Shown in pieces: positions 12,537 to 20,023 of a DNA stretch of 20,023 nt; within the stretch, counting starts at the first letter, position 1, and each line of letters opens with the position of its first letter. The DNA comes from Thiobacillus sp. UBA3361 (lineage in GTDB: Bacteria > Pseudomonadota > Gammaproteobacteria > Burkholderiales > Thiobacillaceae): positions 1 to 20,023 of the forward strand of contig DEQR01000026.1 in the NCBI GenBank assembly GCA_002360535.1. The letters are read 5' to 3'. The position numbers were made by a program, and so were the translations under genes. The notes below the pieces were generated by a model that worked only from the letters and a program-made list of their open reading frames with translations, had not been told where the DNA came from and searched no databases.

Positions 12537-15203
12537 ATGCGCATCGCTTCGCTGACTGCCGAACAGGTCCTGGACAGCCTGCATACCTCGGACTCGGGAC
12601 TGAGCGCCGGGGAGGCGGCCCGACGGCTGGCGGAGTATGGTCCCAACCATCTGCGCGAGGCGGCCAGGGAAAACCTGGCGCGGGCCTTCGCACGGGAGTT
12701 CACCCATTTCTTCGCCCTCATCCTCTGGTTCGCGGCGGCCCTGGCCTTCGCGGCAGAGCGTTTCGACGCGGGCCAGGGCATGGCCCGGCTGGGGGTGGCC
12801 ATCGTCGCCGTGATCCTGATCAACGGCGTTTTTTCCTTCTGGCAGGAATACAAGGCTGAGCGGGCCATGGCCGCTCTGCGCCGGCTGCTACCGCGGCAGG
12901 TGTCGGCCATCCGCGATGGGGAGCTCGTGCGCATCGACGCCAGCGTCTTGGTGCCCGGTGACCTGCTGCTGTTGAGGGAAGGGGACAGCGTGCCGGCCGA
13001 CTGCCGCCTGCTTGAGGCCGCCGGGGTGCGGGTCAACGCCGCCAACCTGACCGGCGAATCCCGGCCCGCCCCGCGCGACGCCGAGCCGAGCCCGGAAGAA
13101 TTGCCCACACGGGCGGGCAACCTGCTGCTGGCCGGCACCGATCTGGTCGCCGGGGAAGGGCGGGCGGCGGTTTACGCCACCGGCATGCACACGGAGTTCG
13201 GGCGCATCGCCCGTCTGACCCAGACCGCCGGGGAGGAGGTGTCGCCCCTGAAGCGGGAAATCCTGCGCCTGTCCAGGATCATCGCGGTGTTTGCCAGCGG
13301 CCTGGGCCTGGCCTTCTTCGCCATCGGCCAGGCCATCGGCCTGCCGTTCTGGGCAAGCCTGATGTTCGCCATCGGCATCATCGTGGCCAACGTGCCCGAG
13401 GGGCTCTTGCCCACCATCACCCTGTCCCTGGCCATGGCCACCCAGCGCATGGCCCGCCGGCAGGCCCTGGTGCGCCATCTGCCGGCGGTGGAGGCGCTGG
13501 GGTCCACCACGGTGATCCTGAGCGACAAGACCGGTACCCTGACCCTGAACCGCATGGCGGTGCGCCGGGTGTGGTGGCAGGGGGCGCTCCGTGCCCCTGA
13601 GGACTTGGCCGGCCAGGAGGTGGCCCGTGACCTGCTGTGCAACGCCGCCCTGTGCCAGGACCTGAAACCTGTGAACGGCACCCTGTTGGGGGATCCCATG
13701 GAGGCGGCCCTGGTGGAGTACGCCCAGGGGCTGTTGGGCGAGACCCGGGGCTACAGCCGTCTGGGGGGACTGCCATTCGACACCGGGCGGCGGCGCATGT
13801 CGGTGCTGTACGCCACCCCCCAGGGGCACCGGCTGTACTGCAAGGGGGCGCTGGAAAGTCTGCTGTCCATCAGCACCCGGCTGCGCACTGCGGAAGGGGA
13901 TGTCCCTCTCACCGGCGTCCACCGGGCCGGGCTGCTCGCCGCACAGGAGGACATGGCCGCCGCCGGTCTGCGGGTACTGGCCTTCGCCCAGCGGGCCATG
14001 CCGGAAGGCGCCGGGCCGGAGGAAAACGACATGACCCTGACCGGACTGATGGGACTGGAGGATCCGCCCCGGCCAGAGGTGCCGGCTGCGGTGGCCCGTT
14101 GTGCCACAGCGGGCATCAAGGTGATCGTGTGCACCGGCGACCACCCCCGCACCGCCTCCGCCATCGCGCGGGAGATCGGCCTGGTGAAGGGCGAGCGGCC
14201 CGTGGTCATCACCGGCGACGTGCTGCGGCGCATGTCGCCGGTACAGCTGCAGCTGGCCCTGGATGCGCCGGAAATCCTGTTCGCCCGCATGGAGCCGGAG
14301 CAGAAGCTGCGCATCGTCGAGGCCCTGAAGAAGAAGGGCGAGACGGTGGCGGTGACCGGCGACGGGGTGAACGACGCCCCGGCCATCAAGGCCGCCCACA
14401 TCGGCATCGCCATGGGCCTGAGCGGCACGGACGTGGCCAAGGAGGTGGCCGATCTGATCCTGCTGGACGACAACTTCGCCAGCATCGTCGCCGCCGTGGA
14501 GGAGGGGCGGGCGGTGTTCGAGAACATCCGCAAGTTCATGACCTACATCCTCACCTCCAACATCCCGGAGATCGTTCCCTACCTGGCCTTCGTGCTGTTC
14601 CGCATTCCCCTGCCCCTGACCGTCATCCAAATCCTGGCGGTGGACCTGGGCACCGACATGCTGCCGGCCCTGGCCCTGGGGGCGGAGCGCCCTGACCCGC
14701 GGGTGATGGACCGGCCGCCCCGGCCCCGCGGCGAACCCCTGCTCACCTGGGGCCTGGTGGCGAGGGCCTATCTGTTCCTGGGGATGTTCGAGGCCGCCGC
14801 GGCTCTGGCCGCCTTCTTCCTGGTGCTGCAAGGCGCCGGCTGGGTGTACGGCCAGACCCTGGCGCCGCTGGACCCGGTTTATCTCCAGGCCACCACTGCC
14901 TGTCTGGCGGCCATCGTGGTCATGCAGGCAGCCAACCTGTTCCTCTGCCGGGAGCCCCTGAAGCCCCTGGCCGCCAGGCGTCTGACCGAGAATCCCCTCA
15001 TTCCCCTGGGCCTGGCCGCGGAGGCGGCCTTCCTGCTGGCCATCGTCTTTACGCCGGCCGGGCAGTGGCTGTTCGGCACCGCACCCCTGCCCGGCGGGGC
15101 CTGGCTCGTCGCCTTGCCCTTTGCCTTGGCAATGGTGCTGCTGGAGGAGGAACGTAAGGCCTGGATGCGCCGGCGGGCTGGCCGGATTCGGCCGCTCAGT
15201 TGA
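12537..15203 (+). CDS. P-type cation ATPase of the Na,K-ATPase (P2C) type
   Basis: An 888-residue P2 ATPase, complete in all domains. The N-terminal cation-ATPase domain covers about 5-70. The actuator loop is TGES (172-175), the phosphorylation site is DKTGT with Asp330, the nucleotide-binding KGA is at 436-438, and the hinge motifs are TGD (533-535) and TGDGVNDAP (607-615). The stretch VANVPEGLLPT in M4 and LTSNIPE in M5, with DLGTDMLPA in M6, match animal Na,K-/H,K-ATPase alpha subunits rather than SERCA. Ion-site equivalents Glu288, Asn675, Glu678, Asp703 and Asp707 are present. No beta subunit is visible. I chose ATG 12537 because GAGGGGA lies 5 bases upstream and the family N-terminus follows; upstream in-frame starts lack this. 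The gene is divergent from the peptide gene and shares its regulatory region. Transported ions are unproven. Confidence 0.92.
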   Translation: MRIASLTAEQVLDSLHTSDSGLSAGEAARRLAEYGPNHLREAARENLARAFAREFTHFFALILWFAAALAFAAERFDAGQGMARLGVAIVAVILINGVFSFWQEYKAERAMAALRRLLPRQVSAIRDGELVRIDASVLVPGDLLLLREGDSVPADCRLLEAAGVRVNAANLTGESRPAPRDAEPSPEELPTRAGNLLLAGTDLVAGEGRAAVYATGMHTEFGRIARLTQTAGEEVSPLKREILRLSRIIAVFASGLGLAFFAIGQAIGLPFWASLMFAIGIIVANVPEGLLPTITLSLAMATQRMARRQALVRHLPAVEALGSTTVILSDKTGTLTLNRMAVRRVWWQGALRAPEDLAGQEVARDLLCNAALCQDLKPVNGTLLGDPMEAALVEYAQGLLGETRGYSRLGGLPFDTGRRRMSVLYATPQGHRLYCKGALESLLSISTRLRTAEGDVPLTGVHRAGLLAAQEDMAAAGLRVLAFAQRAMPEGAGPEENDMTLTGLMGLEDPPRPEVPAAVARCATAGIKVIVCTGDHPRTASAIAREIGLVKGERPVVITGDVLRRMSPVQLQLALDAPEILFARMEPEQKLRIVEALKKKGETVAVTGDGVNDAPAIKAAHIGIAMGLSGTDVAKEVADLILLDDNFASIVAAVEEGRAVFENIRKFMTYILTSNIPEIVPYLAFVLFRIPLPLTVIQILAVDLGTDMLPALALGAERPDPRVMDRPPRPRGEPLLTWGLVARAYLFLGMFEAAAALAAFFLVLQGAGWVYGQTLAPLDPVYLQATTACLAAIVVMQAANLFLCREPLKPLAARRLTENPLIPLGLAAEAAFLLAIVFTPAGQWLFGTAPLPGGAWLVALPFALAMVLLEEERKAWMRRRAGRIRPLS

Positions 15204-16095
15204 AGTGCCGCAGGGTCCGGGTCACCGACAGATAGGCCCCCGTGAAGCCCAGCACGCAGGCCAGGCCCAACAGAATGAGGGTTTCCTGCGCGGCCAGGCC
15301 GGCCAGACTGAACCGGGTGCCGTAGGCCAGGGCCACCCGGGCCACGCTGCCGTCGAGCAGGGCGATCAGCAGGCTGACCATGCCCCAGGCGGCCAGTCCG
15401 CCCACCAAGCCCTGCAGCAGGCCGAAGTAGAGGAATGGCCGGCGGATGAAGCGGTCGGTGGCGCCGATCAGCCGGGAGACCTCGATCTCCTCGCGCTGGG
15501 CGTAGATCTGCAGGCGGATAGTGTTGCCGATGATGGCCGCCAGGGCGATGCCCAGGGAGACGGCCAGCAGCCAGACCAGTTCACGGCCGAAAGCGAGGAT
15601 GGCGGCCAGGCGACGCGACCAGTTGGCATCCAGGCTGACCTGCTCGACGTTCTCGTGTTGACGCAGTTCGGCGGCCAATCGGTCGATGCGCTCCGGATCG
15701 GCCCCGGTCGGCGCGAGGGTGATGGCGTGCGGCAACGGGTTGGAGGACAGCCCCGCCATCACGTCGCCGAGCCCGGCCTTGCGCAGCTTGTCCATGCCCT
15801 TGTCCCGGTGCACGAAGGTGACCGCGCCCGCGTCGGGCCGCTTGGCCAGCGCCTGGGCCATCTGCTCCGCGGCCATGTCATCCACGTCCAGTTTCAGGAA
15901 GGCGGTGATCTCCGGCTGCACGGACACATTGCCGGCTGCCCGCTGGGCGTTGGCCAGCAGCACGTACAGGCTGGCCGGCAGGCTCAGAGCGACGCCGATC
16001 ACCAGCACGCTCATCAGGCTGGCCGCGCTGCTGGCACGCAGGCGGCCCAGGGCGATCTTGAGGCTGTGCAGGTGGTGGGTGATCCAGACTCTCAT
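15196..16095 (-). CDS. ftsX: Cell division protein FtsX
   Basis: A 299-residue inner-membrane protein with the FtsX plan: a cytoplasmic N-terminus, four transmembrane helices (about 24-47, 172-192, 222-245, 270-292) and a periplasmic loop between the first two. With FtsE it forms an ABC complex at the divisome that controls peptidoglycan amidases through periplasmic partners. The LIGATDRFIRRPFLYFG segment (209-225) is a strong family signature. Its ATG overlaps the ftsE stop as ATGA, so translation is coupled. The 3' end overlaps the convergent ATPase gene by 8 bases. The rpoH gene that often follows ftsX in Proteobacteria is absent. Confidence 0.96.
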   Translation of the reverse strand: MRVWITHHLHSLKIALGRLRASSAASLMSVLVIGVALSLPASLYVLLANAQRAAGNVSVQPEITAFLKLDVDDMAAEQMAQALAKRPDAGAVTFVHRDKGMDKLRKAGLGDVMAGLSSNPLPHAITLAPTGADPERIDRLAAELRQHENVEQVSLDANWSRRLAAILAFGRELVWLLAVSLGIALAAIIGNTIRLQIYAQREEIEVSRLIGATDRFIRRPFLYFGLLQGLVGGLAAWGMVSLLIALLDGSVARVALAYGTRFSLAGLAAQETLILLGLACVLGFTGAYLSVTRTLRHFN

Positions 16096-16793
16096 GGTGT
16101 CAGCAGTGCGGCGTCCCGGCCGGCGGGGCTTTCCGCGGCGCCCTCCGTCAGGTGGCCGTTGGCCAGGGTGAGGGTGCGGCCGCCGTAGCGCCGGATCAGG
16201 TTCTGGTCGTGGGTGGAGATGACCAGGGTGACGCCCACCTGATGGAAGGCCAGGAAGGTGTCCATGATCTCGCGCGCGTAGGCGTCGTCCAGGTTGGCGG
16301 TGGGCTCGTCGGCCAGCATCAGCGCCGGGCGGCTGACGATGGCGCGGGCGATGCACAGGCGCTGCTGCTCGCCGCCCGAGAGGGTGATGGGGCGTGCCCG
16401 CTCCCGGCCCAGCAGGCCCACCTTGTCCAGGGCGGCGCGCGCCCGCTTGGCAGCGTCGGGGCCGGTCAGACCCTGGATATGCAGCGGCAGCAGCACGTTG
16501 TCGAACACGCTGCGGTCGTAGAGCAGTTTGTGGTCCTGGAAGATCAGGCCGATGTTGCGCCGGAAGTAGGGCAGGGCGGCCCGCTTCATACGCCCCAGGC
16601 TCTGGCCGTTGACGATGATTTGGCCGCTGGTGGGCCGCTCGATGGCTGCCATGAGCTTGAGCAGGGTGCTCTTGCCGGCACCCGAGTGGCCGGTCAGGAA
16701 AACCAGTTCGCCCTGGGCGATGGTCAGGCTGACGTTGGCGAGGGCTTCGTGGCCGCCGGGGTAGCGCTTGGTGACTTCCGAGAATTCGATCAT
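16092..16793 (-). CDS. ftsE: Cell division ATP-binding protein FtsE
   Basis: A 233-residue ABC ATPase partnering FtsX. Walker A is GHSGAGKST (35-43), the Q-loop lies in LIFQDHKLL (83-91), the signature is LSGGEQQR (138-145), Walker B is ALMLADE (157-163) and the H-loop His is 195. The N-terminus MIEFSEVTKRYPGG and FQDHKLLYDRSVFDNV are diagnostic of FtsE rather than other ABC ATPases. It starts 8 bases after the ftsY stop and ends overlapping the ftsX start. It is the middle gene of the conserved ftsY-ftsE-ftsX operon. The C-terminal tail after about residue 215 is short and low in complexity. Confidence 0.97.
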   Translation of the reverse strand: MIEFSEVTKRYPGGHEALANVSLTIAQGELVFLTGHSGAGKSTLLKLMAAIERPTSGQIIVNGQSLGRMKRAALPYFRRNIGLIFQDHKLLYDRSVFDNVLLPLHIQGLTGPDAAKRARAALDKVGLLGRERARPITLSGGEQQRLCIARAIVSRPALMLADEPTANLDDAYAREIMDTFLAFHQVGVTLVISTHDQNLIRRYGGRTLTLANGHLTEGAAESPAGRDAALLTP

Positions 16794-16801
16794 CGGCGGC
16801 G

Positions 16802-17830
16802 CTATTCCCCGAACAGGGCGTCCACGAACTCGGCGGCCCGGAACGGCTGCAGGTCGTCCAAGCCCTCGCCCACGCCGATGAAGCGCACCGGCACCGGCGG
16901 GCGGGAGGGGGCGTGGCGGTGGGCCAGGGCGGCGATCACCCCGCCCTTGGCGGTGCCGTCCAGCTTGGTGAGCACCAGGCCGGTGACGCCGATGGCCTCG
17001 TCGAAAGCCTTTATCTGCGCCAGGGCGTTCTGGCCGGTGTTGGCGTCCAGCACCAGCAGCACCTCCTGGGGACCGGCCGGGTCGGCCTTCTGGATCACCC
17101 GCTTGACCTTGCGGATCTCGTCCATCAGGTGCATCTGGGTGGGCAGGCGGCCGGCGGTGTCGGCCAGTACTACGTCGATGCCGCGGGCACGGGCCGAGTG
17201 GATGGCGTCGTAGATGACCGCCGCCGGGTCGCCGCCCGTGCCTTCGCCCTGGCCGCCGATCACCTCCACGTTGTTGCGCTCGCCCCAGACGGCCAGTTGC
17301 TCGCGGGCGGCGGCGCGGAAGGTGTCGCCGGCGGCCAGCAGAACATGCTTGCCCTCCCCCTGGAAGCGCTTGGCCAGCTTGCCGATGGTGGTGGTCTTGC
17401 CGGCGCCGTTGACCCCGGCCAGCATGATGACGAAGGGCCGGGCAGTGTCGATGTCCAGGGGCCGTTCCAGGGGTGCCAGCAACTCCAGCAGGATGGCACG
17501 CAGGGTGTCACGCAGCTGGCCGGTCTCGGTGAGCTTGTCCTGCTTCACCTTGCGGCGCAGGGCGTCCAGGAGGTACTGGGTGGCATCGACGCCCACGTCC
17601 GCGGTGAGCAGGATGGTCTCCAGCTCTTCATAAACGTCTTCGTCGATGTGCGCATGGCGGCGGAACAGGTCGCCCACCGGCGTATTGAGGACCTTGCGGG
17701 TTTTGGAAAGCCCCACCTTGAGCCGTTCCGCCCAGCCGGTTTTGGCCTGTTCCGGCGCGGGGGCGGCCTGAGCCTCGGCCTGGTCGGTGGCCGGCGGGGG
17801 TTCTTTGCTGGATTTGAAGAAACCGAACAC
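16802..17830 (-). CDS. ftsY: Signal recognition particle receptor FtsY
   Basis: A 342-residue SRP GTPase receptor that docks SRP-ribosome complexes at the membrane. After a short acidic/Ala-Pro A-domain (1-30) comes the NG domain. Motifs are G1 GVNGAGKTT (139-147), DTFRAAA (169-175), DTAGR (224-228), TKLD (288-291) and GVGEG (319-323). I chose the GTG start at 17830 because it gives MFGFFKSS, the typical FtsY beginning; no in-frame ATG lies nearby and the long upstream frame is unsupported. The Shine-Dalgarno is poor. Oddity: between GGVIAALAHRH and VPVRFIG there are about five extra residues (APSRPP) compared with E. coli FtsY. It is the first gene of the ftsYEX operon. Confidence 0.96.
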   Translation of the reverse strand: MFGFFKSSKEPPPATDQAEAQAAPAPEQAKTGWAERLKVGLSKTRKVLNTPVGDLFRRHAHIDEDVYEELETILLTADVGVDATQYLLDALRRKVKQDKLTETGQLRDTLRAILLELLAPLERPLDIDTARPFVIMLAGVNGAGKTTTIGKLAKRFQGEGKHVLLAAGDTFRAAAREQLAVWGERNNVEVIGGQGEGTGGDPAAVIYDAIHSARARGIDVVLADTAGRLPTQMHLMDEIRKVKRVIQKADPAGPQEVLLVLDANTGQNALAQIKAFDEAIGVTGLVLTKLDGTAKGGVIAALAHRHAPSRPPVPVRFIGVGEGLDDLQPFRAAEFVDALFGE

Positions 17831-17926
17831 GATTGGGCGGGTCAGAGAGTGCGTTACGTAAGCCGAAATTTTATCATGCGCACTCCGACCCCTTCCGTTA
17901 CACCCTTTTCCGGAGCAGGCCGTTCC
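17831..17926. promoter_or_regulatory. Divergent promoter region between ftsY and the M16 peptidase genes
   Basis: This 96-base spacer must hold the promoters for both ftsYEX and the M16 pair. A TAAAAT hexamer on the minus strand (5 of 6 to the -10 consensus) lies in an AT-rich patch near 17865-17875, but its -35 is poor. An 8-bp palindrome TTACGTAA lies near 17854. No confident promoter can be assigned. Confidence 0.35.
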
Positions 17927-19348
17927 ATGCATAAAAAACCCTCCCCAAGCCCACGCGATGTCCATATAGGCGGGAAGTCCCGCGCCATGCTTCTGCTGGG
18001 CGCGGCCTTCTTCCTGACCCTGGCCGTCCGGCCCGGCCATGCGGAGACCCGCGAGACCGATCTGGCAAACGGCATGAAGGTCATCGTCAAGGTGGATCAC
18101 CGTGCCCCGGTGGTGACCAGCCAGGTCTGGTATCGGGCCGGCAGCATGGACGAGAGCTATGGTGTTACCGGCGTGGCCCACGTGCTGGAACACATGATGT
18201 TCAAGGGCACCGAGGCGGTGCCGGCCGGCGAATTCTCGAAGCGGATCGCCGCCGTGGGCGGGAAGGAAAACGCCTATACCAGCCGCGATCAGACGGTCTA
18301 TTTCCAGACCCTGCGCAAGGAGGAACTGGAGCTGGCTCTGCGCCTGGAGGCGGACCGCATGGCCAACCTGAAGCTGGACGCGGGCGAGTTCGCCAAGGAG
18401 ATCCAGGTGGTGCGCGAGGAACGCCGCATGCGCACCGAGGACAACCCTCAGGCTCTGCTGTTCGAGAAGCTGATGGCCACCGCCTTCGTGAGCCATCCCT
18501 ACCGGCATCCGGTCATCGGCTGGATGGGGGACCTGGAAAACATGACCGTGGCGGATGCGCAGCACTGGTACCGGACTTGGTACGCCCCCAACAATGCCAC
18601 CCTGATCGTCGCCGGCGACGTGGAGCCGGAACGGGTGTTCGACCTGGCCAGGCAATATTTCGGCGCCTTGCCGGCGCAGGCCCTGCCCGAGCGCAAGCCG
18701 CAGACCGAGCCCGCGCCCAGCGGCCTGAAGCAGGTGGAACTGAAAGCGCCGGCCAAGCTGCCGGTGGTGGTGCTGTCCTGGCAGGTGCCGCGCCTGACCC
18801 GGCCTGCCGAGGAATGGGAGCCCTATGCCCTGGAGGTGCTCGCCGGGGTGCTCAACGGCCACGCCACCGCCCGCCTGCCTCAGGCCTTGGTGAACGAGAA
18901 ACGAGTGGCGGTGGACGTGGGCGCCTCCTACGACGCGGTATCCCGCGGACCGGGGGTGTTCTTCGCCGACGTCACCCCCGCCGAGGGCAAGACCGCCGAA
19001 CAGGCCCTGGCGGCCCTCAAGGGCGAGATCGACTGGGTCAAGCTGGCCGGGGTGAACGGGAAGGAACTGGAACGGGTGAAGGCCCAGGTGCTGGCCGGCC
19101 AGGTCTTCCAGCAGGACTCCCTGTTCTACCAGGCCATGCTGATCGGTGAATGGCGCACGGCGGGGCTGGATTACCGGCAGCGCGACCTGCGTTATGAAAA
19201 GCTCCGGCAGGTGACCGCCGAGCAGGTCAGGGCGGTGGCCAACAAGTACCTAATGGACGACCGGCTCACCATCGCCCGTCTGGATCCCCAGCCCATGAGT
19301 GAAGCCGCGGCGCCCCGTCCCGCCCTGGGAGGCCGTCATGGCGGTTGA
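17927..19348 (+). CDS. M16-family zinc metallopeptidase, catalytic member
   Basis: A 473-residue protein with two M16 domains (about 47-195 and 200-375) and an N-terminal signal sequence, so it is probably periplasmic or membrane-tethered. The inverted zinc motif HVLEH (85-89) gives ligands His85 and His89 and catalytic Glu88; the third ligand is a Glu in VREERR (about 164-165). This is the active subunit of a pitrilysin/MPP-like pair. The start is uncertain: ATG 17927 has GGAG 11 bases upstream; 17876 gives a longer tail; 17987 gives a shorter signal peptide lacking positive charge. The gene overlaps the next M16 gene by 11 bases. The substrate is unknown in this family branch. It is divergent from ftsY, an arrangement I recall from Betaproteobacteria. 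Confidence 0.93.
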   Translation: MHKKPSPSPRDVHIGGKSRAMLLLGAAFFLTLAVRPGHAETRETDLANGMKVIVKVDHRAPVVTSQVWYRAGSMDESYGVTGVAHVLEHMMFKGTEAVPAGEFSKRIAAVGGKENAYTSRDQTVYFQTLRKEELELALRLEADRMANLKLDAGEFAKEIQVVREERRMRTEDNPQALLFEKLMATAFVSHPYRHPVIGWMGDLENMTVADAQHWYRTWYAPNNATLIVAGDVEPERVFDLARQYFGALPAQALPERKPQTEPAPSGLKQVELKAPAKLPVVVLSWQVPRLTRPAEEWEPYALEVLAGVLNGHATARLPQALVNEKRVAVDVGASYDAVSRGPGVFFADVTPAEGKTAEQALAALKGEIDWVKLAGVNGKELERVKAQVLAGQVFQQDSLFYQAMLIGEWRTAGLDYRQRDLRYEKLRQVTAEQVRAVANKYLMDDRLTIARLDPQPMSEAAAPRPALGGRHGG

Positions 19349-20023
19349 CATGTTGAATAACGGATACCGTGTCGCCCGGCGGCTGACCGCCCTGTTGGTG
19401 CTGGGCTTGGCCGTGTTTCCCGCCTGGGCCGGTCTGGCCATCCAGCACTGGACCACGCCCCAGGGCGCGCGCGTCTATTTCGTGGAGAACCACGACCTGC
19501 CCATGCTGGACTTGAGCGTCAGCTTCGATGCCGGCAGCGCTCGCGACCGGAGGGAGACCTCAGGCCTGGCCAGCCTGACCCGTCAGCTGATGGCCCAGGG
19601 GGCCGGGGACTTCTCGGAACGGGAGGTTTCGGAGCGGCTGGCGGACGTGGGTGCCGTGCTGGGCGGCAGCTTCGATCCCGACCGAGCAGCCTTCAGCCTG
19701 CGCACCCTGAGCGGGGCAAGGGAGCGCGACCAGGCCCTGGCGGTGTTCGAGGCCATCCTGTCGGCGCCGCATTTCGGCCAGGACGTGCTGGAGCGGGAGC
19801 GGGCACGCGCCATCGCCGGCCTCAAGGAGGCGGAGACCAAGCCCGAGTACCTGGGTGGCAAGGCCTTCCAGGCCGCCGTCTTCGGCGACCACCCCTACGG
19901 CCTGCCCGAGGCGGGCGAGGTGGATGGCCTGGCGCGCATCACCCGCCAGGACGTGCTGGATTTCCATCGCACCCACTACCGGGCGGCCAACATGAGCGTT
20001 GCCATCATGGGCGACCTGGACAG
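19338..20023 (+). CDS. M16-family peptidase homologue, non-catalytic partner (partial at right edge)
   Basis: At least 228 residues, cut by the window edge. Residues 1-31 form a signal peptide ending in PAWA. The M16 fold is clear (LDLSVSFDAGSARD, GLASLTRQLMAQGAG, VLGGSFDPDRAAF), but the HXXEH position reads SLTRQ (79-83). Both zinc histidines and the catalytic glutamate are therefore missing. Such proteins act as the inactive half of an M16 heterodimer, so it probably partners the upstream gene. GGGAGG lies 5 bases before the ATG at 19338 and supports that start over the ATG at 19350. The 11-base overlap with the upstream gene suggests coupled, stoichiometric translation. Confidence 0.92.
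   Translation, partial: MAVDMLNNGYRVARRLTALLVLGLAVFPAWAGLAIQHWTTPQGARVYFVENHDLPMLDLSVSFDAGSARDRRETSGLASLTRQLMAQGAGDFSEREVSERLADVGAVLGGSFDPDRAAFSLRTLSGARERDQALAVFEAILSAPHFGQDVLERERARAIAGLKEAETKPEYLGGKAFQAAVFGDHPYGLPEAGEVDGLARITRQDVLDFHRTHYRAANMSVAIMGDLD

Noticed and set aside
12335..13138. Upstream extension of the Lys/Ala-rich peptide to a 342-residue protein
   Set aside because: The extension is antisense to the P-type ATPase; the internal ATG at 12334 has a Shine-Dalgarno and starts a signal peptide.
17831..18862. Long N-terminal extension of FtsY
   Set aside because: It is antisense to the M16 peptidase gene and has no FtsY-like features; GTG 17830 gives the typical N-terminus.

Overview
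This is a GC-rich, gene-dense chromosomal window from a Gram-negative bacterium. Exported c-type cytochromes, a type-I-secreted RTX protein, tesA/ybbA/ybbP, ftsY-ftsE-ftsX next to a pair of M16 peptidases, and a QseBC/PmrAB-type two-component system all point to Proteobacteria. Betaproteobacteria is my best guess, inferred from gene content only.

Layout. (1) Positions 1-1474, minus: an octaheme cytochrome c of the tetrathionate-reductase family, cut by the left edge. (2) 1691-4366, minus: an 891-residue secreted RTX protein with three exactly spaced 157-residue N-terminal repeats, preceded by a promoter carrying an inverted repeat. (3) 4665-7906, minus: ybbA-ybbP, an ABC exporter, with tesA divergent at 7905; the ybbA and tesA start codons overlap. 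A REP-like palindrome sits in frame inside ybbP. (4) 8517-12334, minus: an apparent operon of a Lys/Ala-rich exported peptide, a response regulator, a sensor kinase and trkH. (5) 12537-15203, plus: a P-type ATPase of the Na,K-ATPase (P2C) type. (6) 15196-17830, minus: ftsY-ftsE-ftsX. (7) 17927-20023, plus: two overlapping M16 peptidase genes, the second cut by the right edge.

The most interesting part is 8.5-15.2 kb. The short region between the Lys/Ala-rich peptide gene and the P2C ATPase holds a perfect CTTAAG-N5-CTTAAG direct repeat. This is the known box of PmrA/QseB-type regulators, and such a regulator is encoded next door. A terminator separates the peptide gene from qseB, so the kinase, regulator and trkH genes may be read by partial read-through. 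Together these genes look like a locally autoregulated cell-envelope and cation-homeostasis module: a TrkH K+ channel, a P2C cation pump and a polycationic periplasmic peptide. That functional link is inference; the individual gene identities and the box are read directly from the sequence.

The remaining blocks are ordinary housekeeping (FtsY signal-recognition receptor, FtsEX divisome ABC complex, M16 proteases, TesA/YbbAP) plus two accessory genes at the left, the octaheme cytochrome and the RTX protein. No tRNA, rRNA, insertion sequence or CRISPR array was seen. Most intergenic gaps are under 130 bases; the largest are 4367-4664 and 12335-12536, and both carry regulatory-looking structure.
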